Shown one piece after another: positions 1-8,799 of a stretch of DNA of 64,000 nt (the stretch's first letter is position 1; each line of letters opens with the position of its first letter). Both the position numbers and the translations under genes were made by a program. The notes beneath the pieces are model-generated. The model was not told where the DNA came from and ran no database searches. It was given only the letters and a program-made list of their open reading frames with translations. Source of the stretch: Allobosea lathyri (GTDB taxonomy: Bacteria; Pseudomonadota; Alphaproteobacteria; Rhizobiales; Beijerinckiaceae); contig NZ_FNUY01000006.1 in NCBI RefSeq assembly GCF_900108245.1, forward strand, positions 124,001-188,000, read 5' to 3'.

Positions 1-1
1 C

Positions 2-70
2 AAGGCGCGGCTGGCCGATGCGCTCGGCGTGCCCGAGATCAAGACGGGCGAGAAGGCGGGAGACGCTTGA
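2..70 (+). CDS. 3' end of an unidentified gene
   Basis: An open frame enters from the left edge and ends at a TGA at 68-70, giving a 22-residue tail that finishes KTGEKAGDA. The composition looks coding and a palindromic repeat starts about 40 bases after the stop, as is usual after genes in this window. Too little is present to name the product. Confidence 0.5.
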   Translation, partial: KARLADALGVPEIKTGEKAGDA

Positions 71-109
71 TGATGAGCGAGCTCTTGACGAGGCGTCGAT
101 GTAACTCAG

Positions 110-214
110 CCCTCATCCTGAGGAGCCGCGCAGCGGCGTCTCGAAGGATGTTCAGAGCGCGCTGGAACACCCTTCGAGACGCAAGGCTTCCGCCTTGCTC
201 CTCAGGGTGAGGGC
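110..214. repeat. Palindromic intergenic repeat, family B
   Basis: Imperfect inverted repeat. The left arm begins CCCTCATCCTGAGGAGC and runs to a CTCGAAGGATG block; the right arm is the reverse (CCTTCGAGACGC ... GCTCCTCAGGGTGAGGG). The same element recurs at 6094, 10623, 33450 and 35656, with a fragment near 47559. It abuts the start of the thioesterase gene. Confidence 0.85.
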
Positions 215-238
215 TTGATGTATGACAGGTACTCGAGG

Positions 239-691
239 ATGAACCAGCGCCAACCCCGTCTCGCCCGCGCCGATTTCAGTCTGTTCCGCCCGGTCCCGAC
301 GCGCTGGCATGACAATGACGTCTTCGGCCACGTCAACAATGTCGTCTATTACGCCTGGTTCGACACCGCGGTGAACGCCTGGCTGATCGAGCGCGGTTTC
401 CTCGACCCCGCGAGCAGTGCCGTCATCGGGCTCGTCGTCGAAACGACCTGCACTTATTTCGAGAGCGTCGCCTTTCCCGAGACGGTCGAGATCGGCCTCG
501 GCGTCGACAGGCTCGGCACCAGCTCGGTGACCTACCGGCTCGGCATCTTCCGCGAAGGCGCGGGGCAGGCGGCGGCACAGGGCCGCTTCACCCATGTCTA
601 TGTCGAGCGCACGACACAGAAACCGGTCGCGATCCCGGCGCCGCTGAGAGCGGCGCTGGAAGGGCTCACATCGTCAGGCGAACGGCGCTGA
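239..691 (+). CDS. Acyl-CoA thioesterase, 4HBT (hotdog) family
   Basis: A 150-residue single-domain hotdog protein. The N-terminal part carries RWHDNDVFGHVNNVVYYAW, the typical 4HBT motif with the conserved D and HVNN that frame the active site; such proteins hydrolyse acyl-CoA thioesters in the cytoplasm. The ATG at 239 gives the usual family length. ATG 218 and TTG 215 are in frame but lie against the end of a palindromic repeat, so I prefer the later start. The 3' end overlaps the convergent TadG-like gene by 26 bases. The natural substrate is not deducible. Confidence 0.85.
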   Translation: MNQRQPRLARADFSLFRPVPTRWHDNDVFGHVNNVVYYAWFDTAVNAWLIERGFLDPASSAVIGLVVETTCTYFESVAFPETVEIGLGVDRLGTSSVTYRLGIFREGAGQAAAQGRFTHVYVERTTQKPVAIPAPLRAALEGLTSSGERR

Positions 692-1919
692 TTTCCCGGG
701 CGATGGCTTCGATCACCGGGCCGATGCCGGCTGCGTCCTTGACGTTGTAATACATGTCCGGCTTGGAGGCGCAGCCCTGGAGAAGCCCGGCGTTCCCGTC
801 GATGACGCGGATCGTATAGACTTTGATGCCGGCGGCTTTGGCGGAGTCGCAGGCCGCCTTGGTCTTTGGATCGATCAGCGCAGCCTTGTTGGTGCCCCGC
901 GGCATGTCCTTGGTGAAGCGGTTGTCGGTGTTGTCGCCGTCGGTCAGCACGATCATGTATTTGGTCAGGCGCGGCGTGCCGGTGTCGGCGGCCTCGGGCA
1001 GCGGGGCATCCCGGCTGAGCGCCGCCAGCCCCCAGGCGATGCCGACCGTGACGTTGGTGTTGCCGACGGGGCGCATCGCCGTGACGGTGTCGCGCAGGTT
1101 CTGCCAGTTGTCGGTGAGGGGACGCAGTTCGGCCAGGCCCGTGTTCCTGGTGACGCTCGTCGCGCATGTCGTGGCGGGATATTTGGCGTCGAGTGCGGCG
1201 GCGCTGGCGTCGCTGGTGTCATATGGCGAGTCCCGATCGGCGACGCAGCCCTGCCAGTCCTGCTTCTGGACGAGATAGGCGGGATCCGTGGCCCGGGTCT
1301 TGAACCGCATCCAGTCCTCGTCCTTATAGCTCAGCGGCAGGCGCACCTGCGTCTCGAAGGGGACGATGGAAACCCTGATATTGCTGGGCGTCGCATTCGA
1401 TGCCTGCATCGTGTCGATGAACTTGTTCGTCGCCTTCTTGAGCTCGTCCATCTTGCTGGAGCGGTCCATGGAGCCGGTATTGTCGAGCACCAGCGCAACC
1501 TCGATCGTGTTGGTGCCCCAGCCGGCCTGCGCAGTCGAAGCCACGGGAATCGTGTCGATGCCGATGATCTTGGTCAGGCTCGTCGCGACCGTAGTGTCCG
1601 CCTTGACGCTGACGGTCCGGGCGGTGCGATTGACCAAGACAGAATAGCTTCCGAGCTTCGCGTCGGAATTGCCCTGAAGATTGGCCCGGATCAGCGCTTC
1701 GGCGCGGGTCTTCAATTGCGCATCGGTCAGGCGCGTGGCGTCGCGGGCGACCATCAGAGCCGCCGAATCGACCGCTGCGTTCAATGTCGCGCGGGCAGAG
1801 CTGGCCCGGGCATAGTCGACGGCTGCGCCGGCGGCCCCGAGAAGCGGGATGATCGCCAGGCCAAACAGCATCGCGACGTTGCCGGAACTGTCTTTCCCGA
1901 AACGAGACAAAAGCGACAT
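666..1919 (-). CDS. TadG-like pilus-assembly protein with von Willebrand A domain
   Basis: A 417-residue protein. Residues 12-35 form one hydrophobic segment with the TadE/TadG start pattern (GNVAMLFGLAIIPLLGAAGA), which anchors it in the inner membrane with the rest outside. From about residue 138 a VWA domain begins with VALVLDNTGSM, a metal-site (MIDAS) motif, followed by a VLTDGDNTDN strand. The chosen ATG at 1919 has a good AGGAG site (GGAGGAGCAGGTC); an ATG at 1934 lies within that site. No other tad/flp genes are near, so it is an orphan member. It probably helps envelope or pilus assembly, but direct evidence is lacking. Confidence 0.8.
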   Translation of the reverse strand: MSLLSRFGKDSSGNVAMLFGLAIIPLLGAAGAAVDYARASSARATLNAAVDSAALMVARDATRLTDAQLKTRAEALIRANLQGNSDAKLGSYSVLVNRTARTVSVKADTTVATSLTKIIGIDTIPVASTAQAGWGTNTIEVALVLDNTGSMDRSSKMDELKKATNKFIDTMQASNATPSNIRVSIVPFETQVRLPLSYKDEDWMRFKTRATDPAYLVQKQDWQGCVADRDSPYDTSDASAAALDAKYPATTCATSVTRNTGLAELRPLTDNWQNLRDTVTAMRPVGNTNVTVGIAWGLAALSRDAPLPEAADTGTPRLTKYMIVLTDGDNTDNRFTKDMPRGTNKAALIDPKTKAACDSAKAAGIKVYTIRVIDGNAGLLQGCASKPDMYYNVKDAAGIGPVIEAIAREISAVRLTM

Positions 1920-2086
1920 GACCTGCTCCTCCATGGCACGGTCCGCTCCATGCCGGGGAAAACAGCGCAGATTGCGTGCCAGCAGGGTGATGCAGGGCGG
2001 GAATGCGTTGTCTCAGGCCGGCAGGCGCGCTATGCCCCGCGCATCGAGGGCTGGCACCCGGGCCCGAACGTCAGGAACCGTCGCCT

Positions 2087-4297
2087 GTGATTCCCAATGA
2101 CATCAAGATCACCCCGCAGCTTGTGGCCGAGCATGGCCTGAAGCCTGACGAGTATCAGCGCTTCCTTCATCTGATCGGCCGCGAGCCGTCGATCACCGAA
2201 CTCGGCATCGTCTCGGCGATGTGGAACGAGCACTGCTCGTACAAGTCCTCGAAGCTGCATCTGAAGACGCTGCCGACCAAGGCGCCCTGGGTCATCCAGG
2301 GACCGGGCGAGAATGCCGGCGTCATCGATATCGGCGACGGCCTGGCCATCGTCTTCAAGATGGAGAGCCACAACCACCCGTCTTTCATCGAGCCCTATCA
2401 GGGTGCCACGACCGGCGTCGGCGGCATCCTGCGCGACGTCTTCACCATGGGCGCCCGCCCCATCGCGGTGCTCGACGCGCTTCGTTTCGGGGATCCGAGC
2501 CATCCGCGCACGCGCCATCTGGTCTCGGGCGTGGTTGCGGGCATCGGCGGCTACGGCAACTCCTTCGGCGTGCCCAATGTCGGCGGCGCGACGGGCTTCC
2601 ACAGCCGCTATGACGGCAACATCCTGGTCAACGCCATGGCGGTCGGCATCGCCCGGGCCGACGAGATCTTCTACGCCAAGGCCTCGGGCGTCGGTAAGGC
2701 GATCGTCTATCTGGGCTCCAAGACCGGCCGCGACGGCATCCATGGCGCGACCATGGCCTCCGCGGCCTTCGGCGAAGGCGGCGAGGAGCGCCGTCCGACC
2801 GTGCAGGTCGGCGATCCCTTCGCCGAGAAGCTCCTGCTCGAAGCCTGCCTCGAGATCATGGCGGCCGGCCATGTCGACGCGATCCAGGACATGGGCGCGG
2901 CCGGCCTGACCTGCTCGGCCGTCGAGATGGGCGCCAAGGGCGATCTCGGCGTGGAGCTGAACCTCGACGCCGTGCCCTGCCGCGAGGACGGCATGAGCGC
3001 CTATGAGATGATGCTGTCGGAGAGCCAGGAGCGCATGCTCATGGTGATCAAGCCCGGCCATGAAGAGCCGGCCGAGGCGATCTTCAAGAAGTGGGGCCTC
3101 GACTTCGCCGTCGTCGGCTACACGACCGACAACCTGCGCTTCGTCGTGAAGCATCAGGGCGACGTCATGGCCGACCTGCCGATCAAGGAACTCGGCGACG
3201 AGGCTCCCGAATATGACCGGCCCTGGATCGAGACGCCCAAGCTTCCGGTCGTCGCGGCCGATGCGGTGAAGCCGCCGCTGTCCAATACGGAGGCGCTGCT
3301 GAAGCTGGTCGGCTCGCCCGACCTCAGCTCGAAGCGCTGGATCACCGAGCAGTACGACACGCTGATCCTCGGCAATTCGGTGATCACGCCGGGCGGCGAT
3401 TCCGGCCTGATCCGGATCGAGGACGGGCCGAAGGGCCTTGCCATGACCGCCGACGTGACGCCGCGCTATTGCGAGGCCGACCCGTTCGAGGGCGGCAAGC
3501 AGGCGGTGGCCGAGGCCTGGCGCAACCTGACTGCGGTTGGCGCGACGCCGCTTGCCGTCACCGACAATCTCAACTTCGGCAATCCAGAACGGCCCGAGGT
3601 GATGGGCCAGCTCGTCGGCTGCATCAAAGGTATCGGCGAAGCCTGCCGCGCGCTCGACTTCCCCGTCGTCTCCGGCAACGTCTCGCTCTACAACGAGACC
3701 AATGGCGTCTCGATCCTGCCTACACCGACCATCGGCGCCGTCGGCGTGCTCGCGGATGTGACCAGGCATGCAACGATCGCCTTCAAGGCGGCCGGCGAAG
3801 CGATCATCCTGATCGGCGAGACCAAGGGCTGGCTCGGCCAGTCGGCCTATCTTGCGACCGTTTGCGGCCGCGAAGAGGGCGCGCCGCCGCCGGTCGATCT
3901 CGCCGTCGAGCGCCGCAATGGCGATCTCGTGCGCGGCCTGATCAGCGCCGGACGTGTCGGCACCTGCCACGATCTGTCTGATGGCGGGCTGGCGGTCGCG
4001 CTCGCCGAAATGGTGATGGCAGGCGGTGTCGGCGCCACGATCGACGCGCTGCCTTCGGGCGCAGCCCATGCCGTGCTCTTCGGCGAGGATCAGGCGCGCT
4101 ATCTTGTCGCGGTGCCCCAGGCATCGGCCGAGGCGCTGCTGGCCGAGGCCAAGGCGGCCGGTGTGCCGGCTGTCATGCTGGGTACGACGGGCGGGGACAT
4201 GCTGAGCCTTCCCGGCGAGGCGGCGATTGCCGTGTCGGCGCTGAAGAGCGCCCATGAAAACTGGCTGCCGGACTACATGTCCGGCAAAGCCGCCTGA
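2087..4297 (+). CDS. purL: Phosphoribosylformylglycinamidine synthase, small-type PurL subunit
   Basis: A 736-residue ATP-dependent synthase of purine biosynthesis that makes FGAM from FGAR with PurQ and PurS. The N-terminus ([22 protein letters not shown]) is the standard one for Hyphomicrobiales, which supports the GTG start at 2087 with AGGA about 10 bases upstream; the frame remains open to 2003 but that extension has no similarity to the family. WNEHCSYKS and the [10 protein letters not shown] nucleotide-site motif are present, and the two AIRS-like halves are complete. The partner genes purQ and purS are not in the window. It is divergent from the TadG-like gene. Confidence 0.97.
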   Translation: MIPNDIKITPQLVAEHGLKPDEYQRFLHLIGREPSITELGIVSAMWNEHCSYKSSKLHLKTLPTKAPWVIQGPGENAGVIDIGDGLAIVFKMESHNHPSFIEPYQGATTGVGGILRDVFTMGARPIAVLDALRFGDPSHPRTRHLVSGVVAGIGGYGNSFGVPNVGGATGFHSRYDGNILVNAMAVGIARADEIFYAKASGVGKAIVYLGSKTGRDGIHGATMASAAFGEGGEERRPTVQVGDPFAEKLLLEACLEIMAAGHVDAIQDMGAAGLTCSAVEMGAKGDLGVELNLDAVPCREDGMSAYEMMLSESQERMLMVIKPGHEEPAEAIFKKWGLDFAVVGYTTDNLRFVVKHQGDVMADLPIKELGDEAPEYDRPWIETPKLPVVAADAVKPPLSNTEALLKLVGSPDLSSKRWITEQYDTLILGNSVITPGGDSGLIRIEDGPKGLAMTADVTPRYCEADPFEGGKQAVAEAWRNLTAVGATPLAVTDNLNFGNPERPEVMGQLVGCIKGIGEACRALDFPVVSGNVSLYNETNGVSILPTPTIGAVGVLADVTRHATIAFKAAGEAIILIGETKGWLGQSAYLATVCGREEGAPPPVDLAVERRNGDLVRGLISAGRVGTCHDLSDGGLAVALAEMVMAGGVGATIDALPSGAAHAVLFGEDQARYLVAVPQASAEALLAEAKAAGVPAVMLGTTGGDMLSLPGEAAIAVSALKSAHENWLPDYMSGKAA

Positions 4298-4320
4298 CCA
4301 CTGATCCCAGCGCCGCTTGC

Positions 4321-4405
4321 GTCATTGCGAGCGCAGCGAAGCAATCCAGACGTCTCGCTCGACGACCTCCTGGATTGCTTCGTCGCTTCGCTCCTCGCAA
4401 TGACG
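4321..4405. repeat. Palindromic intergenic repeat, family D
   Basis: Inverted repeat with arms GTCATTGCGAGCGCAGCGAA and its near reverse complement (TTCGCTCCTCGCAATGAC), with a second inner pair GCAATCCAG / CTGGATTGC. A second copy lies at 53941-54019. Confidence 0.85.
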
Positions 4406-4440
4406 AGAAGGCGGCAACCCTGAATGTAGGAGACACCGCC

Positions 4441-4677
4441 ATGGCGATGGATGCACATGACATCGAGGCGATGATCAAGGCGGCGCTGCCGGATGCGATC
4501 GTCGAGATCAAGGATCTGGCGGGAGACGGCGACCATTACGCCGCGACCGTCACCTCATCGGCCTTTGCCGGCAAGAGCCGGGTGCAGCAGCACCAGATGG
4601 TCTATGCCGCGCTCAAGGGAAACATGGGCGGCGTGCTGCATGCCCTTGCGCTGACGACGGCGGTTCCCCAGAATTAG
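4441..4677 (+). CDS. BolA family protein
   Basis: A 78-residue BolA-like protein (class II KH fold), with the family helix DIEAMIKAALPDAIVEIKDL and the VQQHQMVYAAL segment. BolA proteins pair with monothiol glutaredoxins to handle [2Fe-2S] clusters, and the next gene, 61 bases on, is exactly such a glutaredoxin. The ATG at 4441 follows GTAGGAGACACC, a clear ribosome site; the longer open frame runs into a palindromic repeat and is rejected. Confidence 0.92.
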   Translation: MAMDAHDIEAMIKAALPDAIVEIKDLAGDGDHYAATVTSSAFAGKSRVQQHQMVYAALKGNMGGVLHALALTTAVPQN

Positions 4678-4738
4678 AACGACAATATTCTAGACGACCA
4701 TTCCAGCGGGCCTTGACCCCGCCGCAGGAGACCAGACC

Positions 4739-5074
4739 ATGAGCGACGTCAACGCCCGTATCGATGCCGAAGTGAAGTCCGCCGATGTCGTGCTCTTCAT
4801 GAAGGGCACGCCGCAATTCCCGATGTGCGGCTTCTCCGGCCAGGTCGTGCAGATCCTCTCTTACGTTGGGGTGCCCTTCAAGGGCGTCAACGTGCTGGAG
4901 GACCAGGAGATCCGCGAGGGCATCAAGGCCTATTCGAACTGGCCGACGATTCCGCAGCTCTACGTCAAGGGCGAGTTCGTCGGCGGCTGCGACATCACCC
5001 GCGAGATGTTCCAGGCCGGCGAATTGCAGACCCTGCTCGAAGAGAAGGGCATCACGGTCAAGCAGGCGAGCTGA
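4739..5074 (+). CDS. grxD: Monothiol glutaredoxin, Grx4 family
   Basis: A 111-residue CGFS-type glutaredoxin. The segment [17 protein letters not shown] holds the single active cysteine, and [20 protein letters not shown] holds the glutathione-binding TIPQ loop and the conserved GGCD. Family members carry glutathione-ligated [2Fe-2S] clusters and act with BolA in iron-sulfur trafficking. It is co-directional with the bolA-like gene, most likely in one operon. A GCAGGAGACC ribosome site precedes the ATG. Confidence 0.97.
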   Translation: MSDVNARIDAEVKSADVVLFMKGTPQFPMCGFSGQVVQILSYVGVPFKGVNVLEDQEIREGIKAYSNWPTIPQLYVKGEFVGGCDITREMFQAGELQTLLEEKGITVKQAS

Positions 5075-5083
5075 GGCTTTCCC

Positions 5084-5692
5084 TTAAGCTTCGGGACAGG
5101 GCGGCAGCGTTTCGAGCGCCGCCCATAGCGCGTCTGGCAGCGTCGGCGACCTCTCGATCAGCGCAATGCAGCCGCGGCGGCCTTCCGCGACCGCCTTTGG
5201 CCGCAAGGTGGCGTTGTCGAAGACGCGCCACTGATCCACTGCGCCGATGTAGAGCGGCAGATTGTCGATCGCCCGGGCAAAGCGGCGGCGTACATCGACC
5301 TCGGCTACGTCATGGCCGCCTTCGCTGACGCGACGGGCGATGCGCGAAAGGGAAACCTCGGGCGAAGCGGTCAGGAAGAACAGCAGGTTGATTCCAAAGC
5401 CGGCTTCGCGCGCAGCGGCGATCGTACGCAGATGGGTTTTCCCCGACATCGTTGTTTCAATCGAAAACGAACGACGCTCGGCGATCAGCGAGCGCGTCAT
5501 TTCGAGTGCGACGCGTGCAGCGCGCTGCTGTTCGGCAGACGGATCGAGCGGCGATAGACCGCGGGCGATCTCGTCGAGATTGACGAAACTCGTGCTGCCT
5601 GACACGGCTCGGATATGGCGGAATGCATAGGTCGTCTTGCCGACGCCGTCGGGTCCAGCGACGATGCAGAATTGCGGTTGCGAGTTGCTCAT
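5084..5692 (-). CDS. Zeta-toxin-like P-loop kinase/ATPase
   Basis: A 202-residue protein with Walker A motif AGPDGVGKTTYA at residues 13-24, then FVNLDEIARGLSP and a basic IARRVSEGGHDV lid region, the pattern of the zeta-toxin/YajR-like P-loop family. Zeta toxins phosphorylate UDP-N-acetylglucosamine, but many chromosomal relatives are uncharacterised and may not be toxic. No epsilon-type antitoxin is adjacent: the neighbours are grxD (convergent) and a DUF1272 gene. The start at 5692 gives the best N-terminus; a frame up to 5728 exists. The family call is firm, the substrate is not. Confidence 0.75.
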   Translation of the reverse strand: MSNSQPQFCIVAGPDGVGKTTYAFRHIRAVSGSTSFVNLDEIARGLSPLDPSAEQQRAARVALEMTRSLIAERRSFSIETTMSGKTHLRTIAAAREAGFGINLLFFLTASPEVSLSRIARRVSEGGHDVAEVDVRRRFARAIDNLPLYIGAVDQWRVFDNATLRPKAVAEGRRGCIALIERSPTLPDALWAALETLPPCPEA

Positions 5693-5763
5693 CCGGCTTC
5701 GCGAGCACGCAGACGGCTCTGGTGCCATGTCACGCTATGTACCAGACCACGCCATTCACCAGA

Positions 5764-6012
5764 TCACGCCGGCGCGCATTCCGGATTCGGTTTGCGGACG
5801 CGCTCCTGTGACGGCGGGTATTTTTCCAGCTTGCTCGCCGGCCTGATCGGCCGGCGCACCAGTTCGCCGCCGCAATTGGGGCAGGCACCCTGGAAGCGCG
5901 CCTGCGCGCAATCGGCGCAGAAGGTGCATTCGAAGGTGCAGATCATCGCGTCGCGAGCGTCCGGCGGGAGATCGCGGTCGCAGCATTCGCAGTTCGGGCG
6001 CAGTTGCAGCAT
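5764..6012 (-). CDS. DUF1272 domain protein (small cysteine-rich zinc-binding type)
   Basis: An 82-residue protein with the DUF1272 signature LRPNCECCDRDLPPD followed by FECTFCADCA and CPNCGGELVRRPIRP. The regularly spaced cysteine pairs (CECC, CTFC, CADC, CPNC) suggest a structural zinc site. The function of the family is unknown. It is transcribed in the same direction as the zeta-like gene with about 70 bases between them. Confidence 0.88.
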   Translation of the reverse strand: MLQLRPNCECCDRDLPPDARDAMICTFECTFCADCAQARFQGACPNCGGELVRRPIRPASKLEKYPPSQERVRKPNPECAPA

Positions 6013-6093
6013 CGTGTCACCCTCATTCCGCGACCGAGGATGAGGCCTGAGCGCGCGTTTGGAAAGGGCGAGCCCTCATCCTTTGGAAAGACG

Positions 6094-6214
6094 AGCCCTC
6101 ATCCTCAGGAGCCGCGAAGCGGCGTCTCGAAGGATGGCCCAGCTAGATCGGGAGCCTCATCCGCCATCCTTCGAGACGCCATTCCTGCCGGAACGGCTCC
6201 TCAGGATGAGGGCT
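6094..6214. repeat. Palindromic intergenic repeat, family B
   Basis: Copy of the CCCTCATCCTCAGGAGCC ... CTTCGAGACGCC inverted repeat, lying between the DUF1272 gene and the end of the carbamoyltransferase gene. A stray partial arm (AGCCCTCATCC) sits just before it at 6071. Confidence 0.8.
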
Positions 6215-6277
6215 GAGGGAGACGCACTCCAACCTCGGAAACGCTGAGAGCCTCACAGCTTGGCTGCGTAACCCCGA

Positions 6278-8008
6278 TCACTTCACCAGCAGCCAGTCCT
6301 CCACGACCAGCGCATCGAGCCCGCTGGTATAGAACATCAGGATCGCATCCTCCGCCGTGTGCAGGATCGGCTTGCCCATGATGTTGAAGGAGGTGTTCAG
6401 CACCACCGGCACGCCGGTCAGCGCATGGAAGGCGGAAATCAGCGCGTGGTAGCGCGGATTGCGCTCTGCCGTGACGCTCTGGAGCCGCCCGGTGCCGTCC
6501 TCATGCACGACAGCCGGCACATGCGCGCGCACGGCATCCTTCCAGACCAGGGTGCGCTCCATATAGGGCGCGTCCTGATAGTGTTCGAACCAGGCCGCGC
6601 CGTGCTCTGCGAGAATCGAGGGCGCGAAGGGGCGGAAGGCCTCGCGGTATTTCACCTTGGCGTTGAGCAGGTCCTTGGCGTTGGCGGGGCGCGGATCGGC
6701 CAGGATCGAGCGATTGCCCAGCGCGCGGGGGCCGAATTCGGCCCGGCCCTGCACCCAGCCGATGAGCTTGCCCTCCGTCAGCAGGCGGGCGGTGGTGGGT
6801 GCAACCTCGTCGGGCGCAAGTTTGCGCAGGCGCGGCTCCCAGGCCTGCATGCGCTCCAGCGGTTCGGTCGACACCGTCGAGCCGAGATAGGGCGTCTGCG
6901 GTCCGCGAGGTGCGCGCCAGCCGGGGTTCGCCTGCGCATGGCTGAGCCAGGCGGCGCCGATGGCGTTGCCGTCATCGGCCGGCGCCGAGGGCACGAAGAC
7001 CCGCGCAAAACCGTGGCGGCCGACGATCTTGCCGTTGAAGGAGGAGTTCAGCGCGCAGCCGCCGGCGAGCACGAGATTGTCTGACGGCACGAGCGCGGCA
7101 GTCTCCGACAGGAGCGCCTCCATCATCTCGGCGAAGACATCCTGACCGCAGCGGGCGAGGTCGGCCCAACCCTGCTCGAGCGCCTCTGGCGGGCGCCGCG
7201 CGAGGATGTCCTGGCTGACGCTGCGAACGGTTGCGGCATCGGCGAAGGAGAGCTTGTGGCCCTCGATCCGGTAGAGCTTGCGCAGCAGCGCCATCAGCTC
7301 CGCGTCGGTCTTGCCATAGGGCGCGAGCCCCATGATCTTCCATTCCTCGCCCTTGGCCTGGTCGAAGCCGGCGAGATCGGTGACGAGACCGAAATAGAAG
7401 CCGATCGATTCCCGGCCGCGATGGCGCTTAACCTCGGTGATCGCGCCGTCCTTGAGCGCAAAGATCGCCGAGGCTCCGGTTTCGCCCATGCCGTCGACGA
7501 TCAGGCAGGCGGCATCGCTGAAGGGCGAGGACCAGCAGGCATAGGCCGCATGGCTGAGATGGTGGCCATGGCGGGTCAGGCCGGTGATGTCGGCCTTGCC
7601 GAAGGCGCGATCGAGGCCGAGCAGCGTGCCCAGACCGGCGCGCTGCTGGCCGGTATGCAGCGAGGCGATCAATGCCCGTTCGGTGCGCTCGGGCACCAGC
7701 GAGCGGTTGAGTTCGGGCGAGAGCTTGAGCAGGGCGTCGAGTGAAAACGAGCCGGCCCGGCTCATCTGGTCGAGAAAGCCGGTGAACGCCTCGCCCCAGC
7801 TCGTGGCGATCCGGATCTGCGCACCCTCGGGAATGTAGCGCTTGAGCAGGCCCTCCATGCGCGGCGCCGGGTCGGGCTCGCAATTGGGCGCGCGCTTGTA
7901 TTGCAGGTAGCGCTCCGTCGCCTCGGCGAAGAGCACCTCGCCGGCGGGATCGAGAATTGCAACGGCGGGGTCGTGGAAGGTGGTGGCCAGGCCGATCGTG
8001 TAGGTCAT
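6278..8008 (-). CDS. Carbamoyltransferase, NodU/CmcH family
   Basis: A 576-residue enzyme of the NodU/CmcH/TobZ family, which moves a carbamoyl group from carbamoyl phosphate via an adenylate to a hydroxyl on a sugar or secondary metabolite. The N-terminal Kae1-like half shows IGLATTFHDPAVAIL and the metal-site motif GHHLSHAAYA; the YrdC-like C-terminal half shows GWVQGRAEFGPRALGNRS. The length is full. No nodulation, antibiotic or O-antigen gene is near it, so the acceptor is unknown. The ATG at 8008 is followed directly by the conserved first strand. Confidence 0.92.
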   Translation of the reverse strand: MTYTIGLATTFHDPAVAILDPAGEVLFAEATERYLQYKRAPNCEPDPAPRMEGLLKRYIPEGAQIRIATSWGEAFTGFLDQMSRAGSFSLDALLKLSPELNRSLVPERTERALIASLHTGQQRAGLGTLLGLDRAFGKADITGLTRHGHHLSHAAYACWSSPFSDAACLIVDGMGETGASAIFALKDGAITEVKRHRGRESIGFYFGLVTDLAGFDQAKGEEWKIMGLAPYGKTDAELMALLRKLYRIEGHKLSFADAATVRSVSQDILARRPPEALEQGWADLARCGQDVFAEMMEALLSETAALVPSDNLVLAGGCALNSSFNGKIVGRHGFARVFVPSAPADDGNAIGAAWLSHAQANPGWRAPRGPQTPYLGSTVSTEPLERMQAWEPRLRKLAPDEVAPTTARLLTEGKLIGWVQGRAEFGPRALGNRSILADPRPANAKDLLNAKVKYREAFRPFAPSILAEHGAAWFEHYQDAPYMERTLVWKDAVRAHVPAVVHEDGTGRLQSVTAERNPRYHALISAFHALTGVPVVLNTSFNIMGKPILHTAEDAILMFYTSGLDALVVEDWLLVK

Positions 8009-8095
8009 GCCTGAGACTATATGGAGAATGGGCTCGGGAGAGGCAATCGGCGGATGCGATCCTCTCGGCGAACGGTCCTACAGCCTTTGATTCTG

Positions 8096-8145
8096 CACCG
8101 ACTTTTCCCGAAAACCGCGTTCCGCTTTTCGGGCCGATGCTCTAG
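8096..8145. repeat. Palindromic repeat, family C half-element
   Basis: Inverted repeat with arms around TTTTCCCGAAAACCGC and GCGTTCCGCTTTTCGGG, ending GATGCTCT. It resembles elements at 20055 and 40336. The end of the repeat supplies the TAG stop of tlpA (8142-8144), so the element reaches into the gene. Confidence 0.7.
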
Positions 8146-8771
8146 CGCTTCAGCGCGGCGCCGATCAGGGCCTTGGCATCGGGGCTCGCCCAATTGGCCG
8201 GGCCTTGCAGCATCGCCAGTTCGCAGCCTTCGGGATCGACCAGCAGGCTCACCGGCATGCCCTCGATCTTGCGGGCGGCGCGCAGGTCCTGGAACACTTT
8301 CGCCTGGGCGTCGGCGTAATAGGGCAGGCCGGTGATCTTGTTGTCGGCCAGCCAGGTCCGGGGCTTGTCGAGATTACGCGTGTCGATGTTGATCGCGACC
8401 ACCGCGAAGTCCTGGCCGCCGAGCGCGCCCTGAAGCGCGTCGAGCGCCGGCATCTCATGCAGGCAGGGCGCGCACCAGGTGGCCCAGAGATTGACCAGCA
8501 CGGTGCGTCCCCTGAAGCTCGACAGGGTCAGCGGGGCGCCGTCGGGACCGGCGAAACCGAGATCGGGAACCGGCGCCGGGCGGCTGGAGACCTCCATGGC
8601 CGCGACCTCGCCCTGCGCCAGCGGCTGCAGGCGCGCAGCTGTCGCCTTGGCGGCCCGGCAAGAACCGGAATTGCCGGCATCGCCCGTGACGGAGTAGAAG
8701 GCCGCTACGCCGCCGAGGCCGAGCAACGCCACGACCCCGAAGGCCGCCGATTTTTTCCAACGCGACGTCAT
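8142..8771 (-). CDS. tlpA: TlpA-like membrane-anchored thioredoxin
   Basis: A 209-residue periplasmic thiol-disulfide oxidoreductase. Residues 8-27 form a membrane anchor ([20 protein letters not shown]), and the redoxin fold contains [15 protein letters not shown], the WCxxC active site typical of TlpA proteins that reduce cytochrome-oxidase copper-site chaperones or cytochrome c. The cis-proline [13 protein letters not shown] is present. Its ATG shares the CATG at 8769-8772 with the divergent argH frame, so the two genes face away from each other with almost no space. Confidence 0.87.
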   Translation of the reverse strand: MTSRWKKSAAFGVVALLGLGGVAAFYSVTGDAGNSGSCRAAKATAARLQPLAQGEVAAMEVSSRPAPVPDLGFAGPDGAPLTLSSFRGRTVLVNLWATWCAPCLHEMPALDALQGALGGQDFAVVAINIDTRNLDKPRTWLADNKITGLPYYADAQAKVFQDLRAARKIEGMPVSLLVDPEGCELAMLQGPANWASPDAKALIGAALKR

Positions 8772-8799
8772 GGGCGTCCTAGAAGCAGGAAAGTCAGTC

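Noticed and set aside
2003..2086. Longer purL frame starting at 2003
   Set aside because: The extra 28 residues are not family-like, and the GTG at 2087 begins the conserved IPNDIKITP sequence with a ribosome site.
2030..4255. 741-codon minus-strand frame opposite purL
   Set aside because: Antisense shadow produced by high GC at third positions of purL.
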